Shown: positions 25,501 to 36,099 of the stretch, piece by piece
How positions within the stretch are numbered: the stretch's first letter is position 1
Layout: each line of letters starts with the position of its first letter
DNA from: Magicicada septendecula
Lineage: Eukaryota; Arthropoda; Insecta; Hemiptera; Cicadidae
Direction of reading: 5' to 3'
DNA length: 64,000 nucleotides
NCBI GenBank assembly: GCA_034769895.1
Contig: CM068375.1
Location: 250,521,542-250,585,541, forward strand
Position numbers and translations under genes: made by a program
Notes under the pieces: model-generated
What the model saw: only the letters and a program-made list of their open reading frames with translations
Told to the model about the DNA's origin: nothing
Databases searched by the model: none

Positions 25501-28500
25501 GAAAATCGCGTATTTCATATAGCATAATTTAATTTCCTAACCCAAAATAAAATATCCTACCTCTAATGCGTTGAAGATCTCATCAGCAGTGTCATGGCTG
25601 CTGCTCTCTGTTATGTCATTGTCTCCATCATCCCTTTGTTTCGTGAACCATAAAAGCACAGCCTCATTTACTTTCTCGTTTTGCGACCCGTCTTCTTTGT
25701 TTTCTTGTTTGGGATTTTCGAAGCATGCTCTTCAAACTTATTTTTCATCTTGACCCACTGAGAAACAGTAGGAAACCAACACCAAATTTGCCTACCGCAA
25801 TTCGCAAAATCTCATCAGTTTTAATTCTTTTAATTGTCTCCAATTTTTCTTCAATCGTTATCGTGACCCGTTTCCACTTTGCTGACATGACGTACAATTT
25901 ATTACATGTTTATTACATTAGTTTTCATGTTTTATCCAAAAAATGAATTTTCATTGTAGTAAATCGGTTAAACGATACTTCGGTTAATGGAGGTTCTACT
26001 GTAATTGTGTTCAAACACACGCATGCCCATGCTTTCATACTATGTAACCACTGAACTTGATAACAAATTCCAAGACACATTCTCCCCTTTTGTTAGCATG
26101 ATGTTTATTTAGCCTACTTGTTTAGATTTCTTCACTTCTATAAACTTGTTTACAATGTGTACATTTTTCGTTAGTTCGTTGTTTTTAAGCTGTAAAAATT
26201 TAAGAGATTGGATACTGTCTCATAAACAATATTCATACAACAAATACTTATAAAATATATACTATATATTATATTATCACACAATAATTACTTAAGCAAA
26301 CGTACTTTTCTCATTTTTATCACTACAGGGACATGTGTTGACAGATTCAGTCTGTATCTTCTGAGGTTTTTATGTAAAATCTATTTCTAAGTTCTATATG
26401 AACTCTGAAGATACAGATTGAATATGCGAAATGTGCGTCTATAGTGATAAGAATAAGAAAAATTCACTTACGTGCGTAGTTTTTGTTTGATAATATATAA
26501 TATGCAAATATTGCAAGAAACATCAAGAGTTACGTAGAAAGAAATGTGTACTAGTGTCTATGTGCGGGGGGGGGAGGCTTACAGTAACCGAAAGAGAATA
26601 TTAAAATGTTAACACAAATCGCTCCATAACGTATTATCTCCTTGTGTTTTGTTTTTGTTTATTAAAATTACGAAATCAATTGACTTAAATATACACTATA
26701 TAATTCTGATGATGACAGTACATTATAAACCTGTTGAAACATTTAAAATAAAAACAATGAACTATATTCTTGTTTCAAAATATAAAATATTATTATTTAT
26801 ATATAAATTAGAAGAACAAGAATAATGTGAGTAAACCGTGAATATTATATATAATTTTTTACGTTATATTTATCAGAAAGTGATGGCTACAGCATGTAAG
26901 TCAATAAACTGATAACGTAGGATGGCAGAGGTTGACAAAGGGCTACAACTAGAGGAAGAGGCACCGTGGGTATAGAGTTCTCGATACCTTTTCACTGCAA
27001 AATGACATCCAAGTAATAAAATAAAAATCATAAAGAAACATTCACCATCAGGTCACTCCACAGGAAGGATAAAAAGGCAATGCCACAGATGTACTGTGCC
27101 TGGAAAAAATGAGCTAGTAAAAATAACCTTTGGTATTACCTAAGATTCTTCAAGTTTCTCATGTCAGCAGGCAATTCTCTCAGTTCATTCCTATTTAACC
27201 AAAGATGACTCAAATTTTTCAACCCCACAATAGCATCTGGAAGGCTGGAAAACTAAAACATGTTTCATCTGTTTTTAGAGTAGTTTATTTCTAAATGAAT
27301 ATAAAATTATGAAAATAAGAAAATTTTAAATACTGTAGTGACAATAAAACTTTAAATAAGTCATAACGACCAATGTTTTTTAGTCTTATGCATTGTTTGG
27401 CAAGGAAATTTTGTACTAATTAAAATTTTTAAATATATACAGATTTTGATTTCTCTTATTGCAAGTCATTTTAAAGACAAGGAACTAAATCAAAAAATTT
27501 TTTGCAGGACAAGTGATCATTTTAAGTAGATGTTTTTTCACAAGAAACAAAATTTTGATTAAATGTAACAACATTCACAAATTCTTGCAACTAATTCTGA
27601 TATCTGAAAAACAAACGTTAATAAAGTAGAAAAACATCTTCATGTTTTGTAGATTATTTATAAAAAAAAAGATTACTAGAAAAAAATTCTAATACATTTC
27701 ATCTTAAAAATACAAAAACATAATGAAGATTGTATCTATGAAGATACAGTCAGAAATGTGTCAGCACACACTTGTACAGAGTGCAAGAATAGCTACCCAG
27801 TTGTAGGAATATGAAGTTATTTAAGTATACAGTGGACGAACTATACTATGGACTGATTTTATAAGCAAACTATTTGTGAAAGAGGAAATAAGGGAAAAAC
27901 ACATACACACACACGCGTGCATACATGTATGCTTATGGATTTAAATTTTAATATGTCTATGTATGCATGCTAAAGAAAAAAACTGATTTATCTATAAAAG
28001 ATAAGAAATCAAGTGTTATAACGTTAAGAGGGCAACAAAATAAATACAATTGAGTAAATTACAGTAGATTTCATACAAACTTCATGTAAGTAACTGTTAG
28101 CTTAGTTTAAAAGTAGAAGATCCTAAGAGAAAATTAATAGTCAACCGTTAGAGTAAGGCAGACAAATTAAAAAGATAATTATAACAGTAAACTTAATAAT
28201 AATGACAACAATTTTGGAGCCAACAATAGTCCTAAAATTCATTTGTTAATTCTAAACAGTTGTTGTCAATGAAAGATTCATCTGTACATAGAACTAGTGC
28301 TATACCATTATAGTTGGCAGTATTGTAATTAATCATGTTCAATATTTAAATCAATCAAGTTAGTTTCTTATCTTTTCAAATCTGTAAATTGCAGTTATCT
28401 CCTCTAGAGTAGTGTTATTCGACATCAGAATAGTTAAATTATTATTAAACTGACATAGAGTCCCACTATTAAAGTACTTAAGTGGTAACACAATTTAATG

Positions 28501-31500
28501 TTAAAGGTAAATTAATAAATTACTCAATCTGTTAATAATAAAGATGCTAATTTGATCAACTGTAAAACATACATACAAAGTTAATGGTTATCTTTGTTTA
28601 CATAAACAGTTCGTAACTACTGCCATATCAGTGCTGTATATAATTAAATATACTAAAATACTTACTCCATTATCAGTCAAATAAAGTACTTCAAGATTTT
28701 CTCTAATAAACGGGGAAGTAAGAAAGCTCCAGTTCGCAGCACGGTTGAATCGATTGGATGACAGGTTCAGATACCGAAGACATGGAAGTGAACCCAGTGA
28801 TGCGGGTATTTCTTCCAAATTGGTATTGGCTGCGTATATTCTTTTCAGGTATGGGAATGATGTTACTGAGATTACAAGTGTTCGCAGCTGACAACCTGCA
28901 ATCTAAAGATTTTTTCCAATGAACCTCATAAACACTGTTATTTGTACAATGTTAAAACTGTATACACTCAAATAATCAGCGGATTTCCGACTCGGCAGAA
29001 TAGGCAGCTGTCTAGGGCCACTGAGTGAGGCGCACAAGATTTGTTTTAATAGAATTAAATTAATTAAAATTAACCAACCACCTCACTGAAGCAAACCACA
29101 CATACAAAAATATCGACAATAACATGGACATTCTACACGTACATACAAAAGGCCGAAAACTAGAGACTCTTGAACAACTGGAAATATACAAACACACGAA
29201 AACACATAAAAACGACATCCTAAACGAACAGACACAATTCAAATCACATGCATTATTCGAACATATCATACCCCACACATACAACATCGATCCTTCAAAA
29301 GTCGATACTGTCGCCAAGAACAAGACAGACAGTGCTCCCACCAGCAGCCTCTGAAAAAGCTTTTTAAAAGCGAAAACTGGTTCAGGCTGTAAGGTAAGAC
29401 TTTTACGTTTTTACCCATAAAAAACTTTCTTTGTGTTCCAAGTCAGTAGTGAATTAATAATTTAGTTACGTAACGGACACATCATGGACAACAAAATCCA
29501 AGAGTTATTTAATACAGGAAATCAATAGGCTTACATATACGTCTTATTATCTTGTCCTTAATTTATTTTAAATGATCGTGCATAACGTTTCACAAAAGTA
29601 TTCTAACATAGAGTGCACTTTCAAGTAAATCATCGTCAAACACTTTTTGCTGAAATAAAAGATGGAAACAAAGTCTCAAGGAAACGGTTGATACAGAACT
29701 GTTAAAAATGTGTTAAAATTAAATAATAAATTTTTCTGTTTTAAAAAAGCGGGCCTCTGGGAATAAACTGCCAAGGGCTTCAAAATATCCAAATCCACCA
29801 CTGTGTTCTGAGTTCCGAGTGCTGTGTTTGGCCTTATGTTTACATATGTGCAGAACAACGAACATGTTTTTAAGATTGTAATTGTTGGCTTGTTTTTGAC
29901 ATGGTACATTCTAAATTACAGTATATTATTTCTTTTTAGGAAGATATGTATTTTTCAACGATTAGCCCAGTAGCAGTCGCAAAGAAAAAGATAATTAGAT
30001 TTATGACCGGTGCAAAGAGAAATTACCTATCCTTACCTCTACTTAAAAGTTTAAGCATTCTTTCACTAAGGTATAGTTTTGTTTATCGACTTTTAAAAGT
30101 GTTTTATAAGTGGTGGGTGGTCACTTAAGGGGTAGTGCTAAATTTGTTCAGTAAGATTGCAGTCCCATAATTGTGAGCAGTTCCAGTTCATAATGAAGCT
30201 TTGTAAACGATCTTTCGCACTCTGTGCACCCCACCTTTACAATAAACTTCCAAACTTTATTACTAGTGTAAATAATTTATTTACGTAGGCCTACTTGAAA
30301 TACGTGAGAAATGTGTTGTTGCCTTTTTACAATGTTGAGGCTTTTTAGGTAGACTTTTTGAAATTTTTGTATATGTTGTTTTTTGTTAAATTATGATTCT
30401 AATTTATTCACATATTTTTATAACAATGCTTACAATTTATATCAAAAGTAGAAATAACTGTAGTAGGGTACTTTAATTTACTATATTAAAAACTATTAAT
30501 TTAATTAAGATATATTATTAGTGTTACATTTTTTTTAGCGGCAGTCACATCTGCTAAAGCTAGATGGTAACCACACACCTTGCTAAGGAGGTATCTATCT
30601 ATAGGACATGTACTGTATTTGAATGTAATTTATTTAAATGTAAAAAATCTATAGTTCTATATTGTTTATATTGTACGAATTAACTGGAAATAGTTGTTTC
30701 GATGGTTCATCTTCTTCATTCACAGCACTTAATTGATTGTTAAACTTTCACTTGTGAACTTACTTTGGAACTTACTTTGTTCTTCACACCGCTGAAGAAG
30801 GCGCACATCACGCCGAAACGCGTACGGGAGAAAAAGTAAGTTCACAAGTGAGAGTTTAACATTCAATATTAATTATCTGGAAATGATTGTCACTTTTTGT
30901 TGTATTGTTTGTACATACTACGGAAATGAAAAATTCTATTCTATTCTATTTTGCATTTCTACAAAATACAATTTCCTTCATTCTGTGACAGAGAAGCAGA
31001 GTGAGAGAGAGAAAGTGTGTGTGTTTCAATCGGTGTGCAATAAGTTTTGGATTAACGCCCAGCATGAGTATTGTCTAATTGTGTGAGTGTAACCTTTCGT
31101 ATTTATGTTTATTTACCAACTTCACGTATTTGACTTACATCATCCTTAATAGGCACATTGGTCACAACGCGGTTAATACATTTCCTACACAATGCTGTCT
31201 GGAACTCTGTGGTGCTATTACAAAAGCACCTGCCAAGCGGATCCCATACTGTCTCGAAGCACTTTGATGTAAGTAACTCTACAACTACAATGGTGTCTAC
31301 AAACGCTTTTAGGTCTCCAGGATCGCACGAGATGATGATGTCCAGTTCGGGTTGAACGAAACCTACACGCACGACACCACTTTCTATATTACTCTTGTCC
31401 ACAAGTCGTATGTTCTGCACAACCTGAAAATTTAAAAAAAAAAATATAATAGTTCTTCTTGTTTCTTAATAAAAAAAGGAGTAACCCAGGAAAAAGAAAG

Positions 31501-34456
31501 CATTCAAAAAAATTCTTGTTCCAAAAAAAATTGGGAATGAATTGATAAAAGCAAACAATAAAGAACTTTATTTGAAAAATGAAAAACTTCTGATACTCGT
31601 ACAATTAGGAAAAGGAGGAACATAATCTACAAACACTTGGTTCTGAAGACCCCAAAAGGGCTGACAAAAAGAATATTCGACTACTTTGATAAAAATCCCA
31701 TAATACAAATACGTTGTTCCACAGAAGCTTACAAAATGCGATATTTTAGACAGGCATATCTTTAGGAAAAAAGTTAAAGAATTTGGGAATATTCAGGAAA
31801 AAGAGAAAAGACAAATAAAATCTATCGGGACAGAAGAAAGGAAAAGAGAGAAGATAACACAATGAAAGGATGAAACAATACTGGAGGGGCAGAAAAGCGA
31901 GAGAAGAAAGAAAATCATGAAGTTATTTCATGTGGTTTATAGTCAACCAAAATTGAAGAAGTTCTTGTCAAATCTTGTGTAGTGTTACGATAATTACGTA
32001 ACGCTCTCGAAAATTCGAGAGCATCATTCTATGCGTTTCTCAACTAGCCGAGTAAATGCAGCATCTGTGTCAAATTCGTATACTAATGTAGCCTCCAGAC
32101 TGTTCGATATCTTGTAACTAAGCAAATTATGCACGTAGAAAATTATTCTGGAATTTCTGCAGAATCTGTATAAGCAGCTGTGGAAAACATAGTCAGTCAG
32201 TACAGTTGGCGATTTATTTACTGCAGATCAAGTGATTGTTCCGGATTCGTGGAAAGTAATTATTGTGTTAATTAGTGTTAGTGCGGTATTATAATAACGT
32301 TGACATTATTATTGCGTCTGGACAATTTTAACTTGAATTATTATATGGGAGTACCTTTGTTGATTTCAAATTGTTATTTGTCAATAATTAACGTTGGTAA
32401 TTAGTGACTTCACTGGTGTCTATATTTTGTTTCCACTGTACAATATGACGATCCGTGAGATCGTTGTAACAATAGTGATAGATGAGTTGTCTTTGATAGG
32501 CCTTACATTCATTCATAATGTAGTTTATAGAATAAAATATTTTATTTTATGGAAATAAACATACTTTATTCGAAGAAGCGGCGATCATAGAAAAGATTTG
32601 AAAGTATTTTCCTCACGTCATCAGAAACCCAGGGAACTTTATAAAAGTAAGAATGGGTTCAAATGAAACGTAAGTCATAAGTTGCTCATAGTCAGTCTGG
32701 AGACCGGTCCTAAATAAAGTGATAGAATCGAAAAAAGTAAGCTGCACGTCGAAACCCATGGCTCGTTTATATCAAACAAATACAAAAATATTACATAGTT
32801 TTTCAATGAGTAAAATTAATATTTTATGTCTTTTGATGATCTACAACAGTTATTACATGTTACATTTGAGCATAGGCTAAAGGTGAAACCTGGGTTTGGG
32901 ACAGTGCAAATTTTTGGCACAAGGGTCTGGCCATTGTCCTTGAGGAGATATGCACCACTGGTCTCGAAAAAACGAGAAATTTTGTACGAATTTCATAATA
33001 TGCATTGTTCTTTGCTTGCTTTATTTTGCCCGAGAGACCTCCCTCACGAGTCGCCTCTGGTTCTTAACCATTTAAATTAAAGCATAAATTAAACAATAAA
33101 ATTGAAAATAAAAAAATCAGAGAATAAATTAAAACAAACTTCCTGTGTATTACTAGTTCAAAATTTTATTTTTTATACATACCCATTGTTGTTCTGCTTT
33201 GAAATTTGCAAACCATTAACCAATATGTGAGTGAAATCCACATGATTTCAAACATTTTTTTAATTAGCGATTCATGTTTTTAAAAATTTTTTTGGCATTA
33301 AAAATTATAAAACTAAAATACTACAGCCATGTTGCATATTATATTAAAGCCCAATTAAAACCTTAAATTTGTATAAGCTTCAGCTCACTATGTCACAGGG
33401 TTTTCGTTAAGAGTCTTTCAAAATTGTGATACATGCTGAAATTTGAGAATTTTTTTTTTAAATGCAATAACTCAAAAATTAAACTCCTCAAGAGTATGAT
33501 ACTTTTAACTGACTACAACCAACACACAGGGGTCCAAAGGGAGTGTGACGTGAACATATGCTTTCATAGAAGAGAAATGCACTAGCCTCTCCATCCCAAC
33601 TCCACTCTCACCTACACGTCGATGGGCCCTGTTACGCCGAGCAATCGACTCCAAGGTTGTGATAACCAATCCTTTCGGCGGAGTGGATCGGTAACCAAAC
33701 GATAGATGGGGGTTCTGTCAGGGCAGTCTAGGGGTATCCTGCACATATGGCAGGATGGTGCACATCGGCAGCAGAGTGTGCATATAGTGTGGAGGCGGAG
33801 GAGGCTACAGTAGCCCAACGGCTACACACATGGGCTGCCCGTTAGCCTACTGCGAACGGGCAGAGAGAGATCGTCAGCTGAGGTGAGGTCAGCTCGTCAG
33901 CTGTCTAGGGGAAGAGCACCCCGAAATCAAAGTTCTTGGTCCTCCAAGTTGGGGGTTGTATCGGAGAATTCACATATCCCGTCTGTCAAACTCTTTTATG
34001 TGCAGAAACCTACCAGTTTCTCAGCCAGTCAGTTTTACAAACTGGCGGAGGCTGTTAAAGGAGGCCTTGACTCAGTAATGGGTTGTCGCGCCGCTGAAGA
34101 AGAAGAAGAAGAAGAAGAAGAAGAAGAAGAAGAAGAAGAAGAAGAAGAAGAAGAAGAAGAAGAAGAAGAAGAAGAAGAAGACACAAACAATTAGGAGAGT
34201 CAAAATTCTTAAGGTTCAACAATATTGTTTATCGGTGTTCATTTGACATGAAATGACCCAGCAAGTTGTTACCGTATTTAGTTTACCTTGAAAGAGTAGT
34301 CCGTGTTTTCAACGCGAAGACAAACTCTGTCGTTTCCTTCCCGCCATGTTTCGTTGTTACACCAGAAAGTTGTACTCCCGCCTTCCTGTATACGGCAGGA
34401 ATTATTGTAGGTGACGGCGAATCACGTTTCACAATAGCCGTGTATCCCCTTATCAT
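22338..34456 (-). CDS. LRR1: LRR1-like leucine-rich-repeat protein, six-exon host gene
   Basis: Minus-strand exons at 34456-34287, 31423-31139, ~28895-28666, 27252-27140, 24721-24506 and 22569-22338. The last four join in phase. The product has an N-terminal PH-like region (31-kb exon), about six leucine-rich repeats, a BC-box-like PSLFETLAKFI, a following IPSKFADYL and paired cysteines (CCRCG, CCSYKC), in the order known for vertebrate LRR1. That family is the substrate receptor of a CUL2 RING ligase that ubiquitylates the CMG helicase at replication termination in the nucleus. Two problems remain: the first exon changes frame, and the second-to-third exon junction does not match in phase, so a short exon may be missing. 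Introns hold transposons only. The assignment is from remembered family sequence, not a search. Confidence 0.82.
22930..23620 (-). mobile_element. LINE polyprotein tail relic in LRR1 last intron
   Basis: Two adjoining minus-strand frames carry the C-terminal signature of RTE/Jockey-type polyproteins: KLQCLGHLMRNEHRFYLLQS and GVGRPRISWLRNLRTW (23593-23189), then RKRGRPRRSWRDKMDESMQ (23164-22937). The upstream catalytic domain is missing. It sits between the LRR1 terminal exon and its duplicate. Confidence 0.75.
23665..23873 (-). pseudogene. Partial duplicate of the LRR1 terminal exon
   Basis: About 208 bp nearly identical to 22257-22463: the same CA tract, 3' flank, stop region and last ~42 codons. 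It lacks the first half of the exon and its acceptor, and a small deletion near 23783 shifts the frame, so it is not a functional exon. Direct orientation, about 1.41 kb from the original. It lies in the intron between the last two LRR1 exons. Confidence 0.88.
24506..24721 (-). CDS. LRR1: LRR1 exon 5
   Basis: Acceptor TTTGTACAG before 24721 and donor GTAAGC after 24506. 216 nt, entered after two bases of an Arg codon and left after two bases of a Gly codon, matching both neighbours. It reads CLHLTYNRLQILPGWMYRK (last leucine-rich repeat), a linker, then PSLFETLAKFIVSTG, which I align with the BC-box of LRR1. Confidence 0.88.
25141..26001 (-). mobile_element. Tigger/pogo-like element in LRR1 intron
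   Basis: Inverted ends CAATAGAACCTCTGTCAACC (25141) and, on the other strand, CAGTAGAACCTCCATTAACC (ends ~26001). Inside, the minus strand near 25890-25560 reads MSAKWKRVTITIEEKLETIK and ILRIAVGKFGVG, the psq-type DNA-binding domain of Tigger/pogo transposases. Frames then break and no DDE domain remains. It is an internally deleted, non-autonomous copy. Confidence 0.82.
26255..26510. repeat. Long imperfect hairpin, ~250 bp
   Basis: Arms of about 105 bp: the left contains TTTTATCACTACAGG and CAGTCTGTATCTTC, the right their inverted counterparts GAAGATACAGATTGAA and CTATAGTGATAAGAAT. The loop is about 40 bp. It looks like a fold-back MITE in an LRR1 intron; no coding content. Confidence 0.65.
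27140..27252 (-). CDS. LRR1: LRR1 exon 4
   Basis: Acceptor CATGTTTTAG before 27252, donor GTAATACC after 27140. 113 nt, starting in phase 0 and ending two bases into an Arg codon. It encodes one and a half leucine-rich repeats: FSSLPDAIVGLKNLSHLWLN and RNELRELPADMRNLKNL. Joined to its neighbours it gives an unbroken repeat series. Confidence 0.88.
28666..28895 (-). CDS. LRR1: LRR1 exon 3
   Basis: Donor GTAAGT follows 28666 after codon GGA. Two possible acceptors are GATTGCAG (exon from 28895) and GTCAG (exon from 28887). It reads CQLRTLVISVTSFPYLKRIY, LEEIPASLGSLPCLRYLNLS and NLEVLYLTDNG, giving the first leucine-rich repeats. The 28887 start would join the preceding exon in phase 0; 28895 would not, and comparison with vertebrate LRR1 suggests about ten residues are missing, so a small unseen exon is possible. 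Confidence 0.82.
29075..29510 (+). mobile_element. Penelope-like element, 5'-truncated fragment
   Basis: Begins inside the GIY-YIG region and ends with the family 3' terminus TCATGGACAACAAAATCCAA. The plus frame 29124-29354 reads MDILHVHTKGRKLETLEQLE and KNDILNEQTQFKSHALFEH, matching the C-terminal GIY-YIG endonuclease of the copies at 60899-62386. It diverges clearly from those copies, so it is an older insertion, in the LRR1 intron between exons 2 and 3. Confidence 0.9.
29345..29389 (+). ncRNA. Hammerhead-ribozyme-like motif, degenerate
   Basis: Helix I CAGCCT/AGGCTG (29345-29350 with 29384-29389), core CTGAAAA where CTGANGA is expected, helix II GCTTT...AAAGC, GAAA, then a two-base-pair helix III (AA/TT) with loop CTGG and C before helix I. 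Helix II differs from the younger Penelope copies yet still pairs. The altered core and an extra A beside helix II argue against activity. Confidence 0.5.
30730..30870 (+). repeat. Hairpin repeat with hammerhead-like core
   Basis: GTTAAACTTTCACTTGTGAA (30740) pairs with TTCACAAGTGAGAGTTTAAC (about 30840), and more bases pair outward. The loop carries CTGAAGA, then GGCG...CGCC, then GAAAC, GCGTA and CGGGAG; CCG just before CTGAAGA can pair with CGG. This is the order of a hammerhead ribozyme, with one extra A before helix II and a very small helix III. Confidence 0.5.
31139..31423 (-). CDS. LRR1: LRR1 exon 2
   Basis: Acceptor TTTTTAAATTTTCAG before 31423 and donor GTAAGT after 31139. 285 nt, 95 codons, phase 0 at both ends. 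It reads VVQNIRLVDKSNIESGVVRV, GFVQPELDIIISCDPGDLKA and ends NRVVTNVPIKDD. The pattern GxVRVxFxxPxLDIxIS...DLKAF matches the N-terminal PH-like region of LRR1 as I remember it from vertebrates. Confidence 0.82.
31424..34286. other. LRR1 intron 1, no gene inside
   Basis: Mostly AT-rich sequence. A 20-bp perfect hairpin (GCTCTCGAA-AA-TTCGAGAGC) lies at 32003-32022. A GC-richer retroelement-like segment ends the intron (33540-34181). Short frames, e.g. 32826-33080, are unsupported. Confidence 0.6.
33540..34181 (+). mobile_element. Unassigned retroelement-like 3' end with (GAA)n tail
   Basis: A GC-richer block ending GGGTTGTCGCGCCGCT followed by about 28 GAA triplets (34096-34181). The triplet tail resembles those of the LINE ends at 40585-40600 and 10909-10921. 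The plus frame 33883-34194 is open mainly because of the Glu run. No catalytic motif was recognised. Confidence 0.45.
34287..34456 (-). CDS. LRR1: LRR1 first exon, with frame change
   Basis: ATG at 34456 (A at -3) opens a frame MIRGYTAIVKRDSPSPTIIP that would leave the donor (GTAAAC after 34287) in phase 2 and hit a stop in the next exon. Another frame over the 3' part reads NDRVCLRVENTDYSFK and joins VVQNIRLVDK in phase 0, which fits the LRR1 pattern. Either one indel separates the two halves (sequence error or real mutation) or the gene model needs another exon. Confidence 0.55.
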
Positions 34457-34837
34457 TGTTGATACTACGTTCTATCTTATCAGGCACAACAGTCCCTGGA
34501 CGAGCGCTGGCGTGTACTAACCACAGAACAGATAGACACTGAAATATACTGATACTGTTACAGGGTTGCCAGATTAAAAAACATAAAATAGTAAGATTCT
34601 AAAAAGTAACCGTACTGTGAATCGTTTTAAAACGTATGCATGTACAAAGTATTAAACTGAATCTCTGCAATAATACGTACTAGTGTCGGAAACGTGTATT
34701 GTATAACTTGACGGTTTAAGAGTTACACGTTGCCGTTATTTTGAATTACGGTTCATTAAACTATAATCAAAGTAATTTTTACAATTGCTAATAAAAAAAT
34801 ATTTGTGGTACACAGAATGCTTATTCTGCCAGAGTTA

Positions 34838-35732
34838 CGAGGGTCAGTTAAAAAGTTCACGGAGCGACATCTGTAGCTTAGCGGTAAAACTAAAATTTGT
34901 TGTGTGCTGCAAGATTTGTATTTTATGTGAACTCCTGTTAATTTCCAAATCTAGCCTATCTATCAATGTATTCGTTGTTTAGAAGCTTTTTAAAGTTGAC
35001 ATGTCGTGCGTGTTTTTAAAAACGGACAAACTCACAACATCGTAGTCTGATTCTTTGTTAAAAATTGTTTAGCGCCAACGGAAATTCAAAACAAAACTGT
35101 AAATGTGTCAGTAAACGCTGCGACTTCAAAACCAACGGTTTGTAAGTAGGCACTTGAGTTTAAACGTGGTTGTACGAGCATTGAAAACGTGGTCGCAATG
35201 GAAGACCAAAAAATGCAACTCCAGATACGGTAGCCATCTTGTACAAGGTTTTTTACACCAAGTTCTTGAGTTAAAGTATGATGCACACGCTAATACGAGA
35301 TGGCTATGATTTCAGCAACGTCATCCACTCTACAATCTGCGGTCTTCCAACACCCTATGAAACTTGTTCAATAATGCCATTTTTTTGTTGCACTTTTTGG
35401 TCACCCACTGCTGGGATCATCTTCAGTGCTTGTACGACCACGTTTAAACTTTAGTGTGCCCACTTACCGTTGTTTCTGAAGGCGCAACATCTCATAACAC
35501 ATTTACAATTTTGTTTTGATTTTCCATTGGCCCTAAAACATTTCCAACAGAGCCTTCATCACAACACGATGTTTGATTTTGTGCTTTTTAAAAACACGTG
35601 TGACAGGAAAATTTCAAACAGCTGGAAATTAACAGATGTCCACGCGAAAACTACGTCTTGCAGCACACGAAAGATTTTAGTTCTACCACTGAGCTATAGA
35701 TGTCGCTCCGCGAACTTTTTAACGAACCCTCG
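34838..35732. mobile_element. Palindromic mariner derivative made of two 5' halves
   Basis: Flanked by TA (34836-34837, 35733-35734). Both ends read CGAGGGT..GTTAAAAAGTTC inward, and the match continues for about 400 bp, far beyond ordinary mariner TIRs. Each half encodes the start of a mariner transposase: the left on the plus strand, GRNGRPKNATPDTVAILYK near 35190-35246; the right on the minus strand, LKFKRGRTSTEDDP, RVDDVAEIIAISY and VHHTLTQELGVKN. No DDD catalytic part is present. The halves meet near 35247. It lies about 380 bp upstream of the LRR1 start codon. Confidence 0.85.
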
Positions 35733-35948
35733 TAATTGCAAACCTCAATTGCTCAACTTTTTTACCTAAGATCATTTCCACTCCTAACGTGCACTGCTAT
35801 TGAAATGTAAATTATACACGTATATTAGTAAAAAAATATACACAATAATAGTCTGGAATCAAGATTTAAAACATACGGTACGCGAACCTCATGTAAACCT
35901 ACGTAATTTTCTGTACGTCACGCCGGTCATCCACATATCTCTGTAAAA

Positions 35949-36095
35949 TACAGTAAATTCCCTATTATCTGAAATAATGAGGCCGAACGATTTCGGATAA
36001 TCCGGGTGTACTAAATCGTGAGCGAATAACAGGTTAATTTATTAAAACATTTTTTTACGCAGAAAACTGAAGAGTAGAGTGGCCAGACACGACTT
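35949..36095. mobile_element. Left end of a Tigger-like element
   Basis: Begins AGTAAATTCCCTATTATCTG with GAA following, resembling the inverted sequence AGTAAAATCGCGGTTATCCG at about 40056. If paired, the element spans 35949-40056 and has been filled by other repeats. Confidence 0.4.
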
Positions 36096-36099
36096 AAAT

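Larger units (their letters stand above)
28977..29803. mobile_element. Possible hAT-like element holding a Penelope fragment
   Basis: The left end CAGCGGATTTCCGACT and the inverted right end CAGTGGTGGATTTGG resemble the hAT-type ends at 21750-22256. No matching 8-bp duplication was found (CAAATAAT left, TGTTCTGA right), so pairing of the ends is tentative. The Penelope fragment at 29075-29510 lies between them. Confidence 0.4.

Noticed and set aside
33883-34194. 103-codon frame ending in a long glutamate run
   Set aside because: The run is the (GAA)n tail of a retroelement-like sequence; the upstream part shows no recognisable domain.
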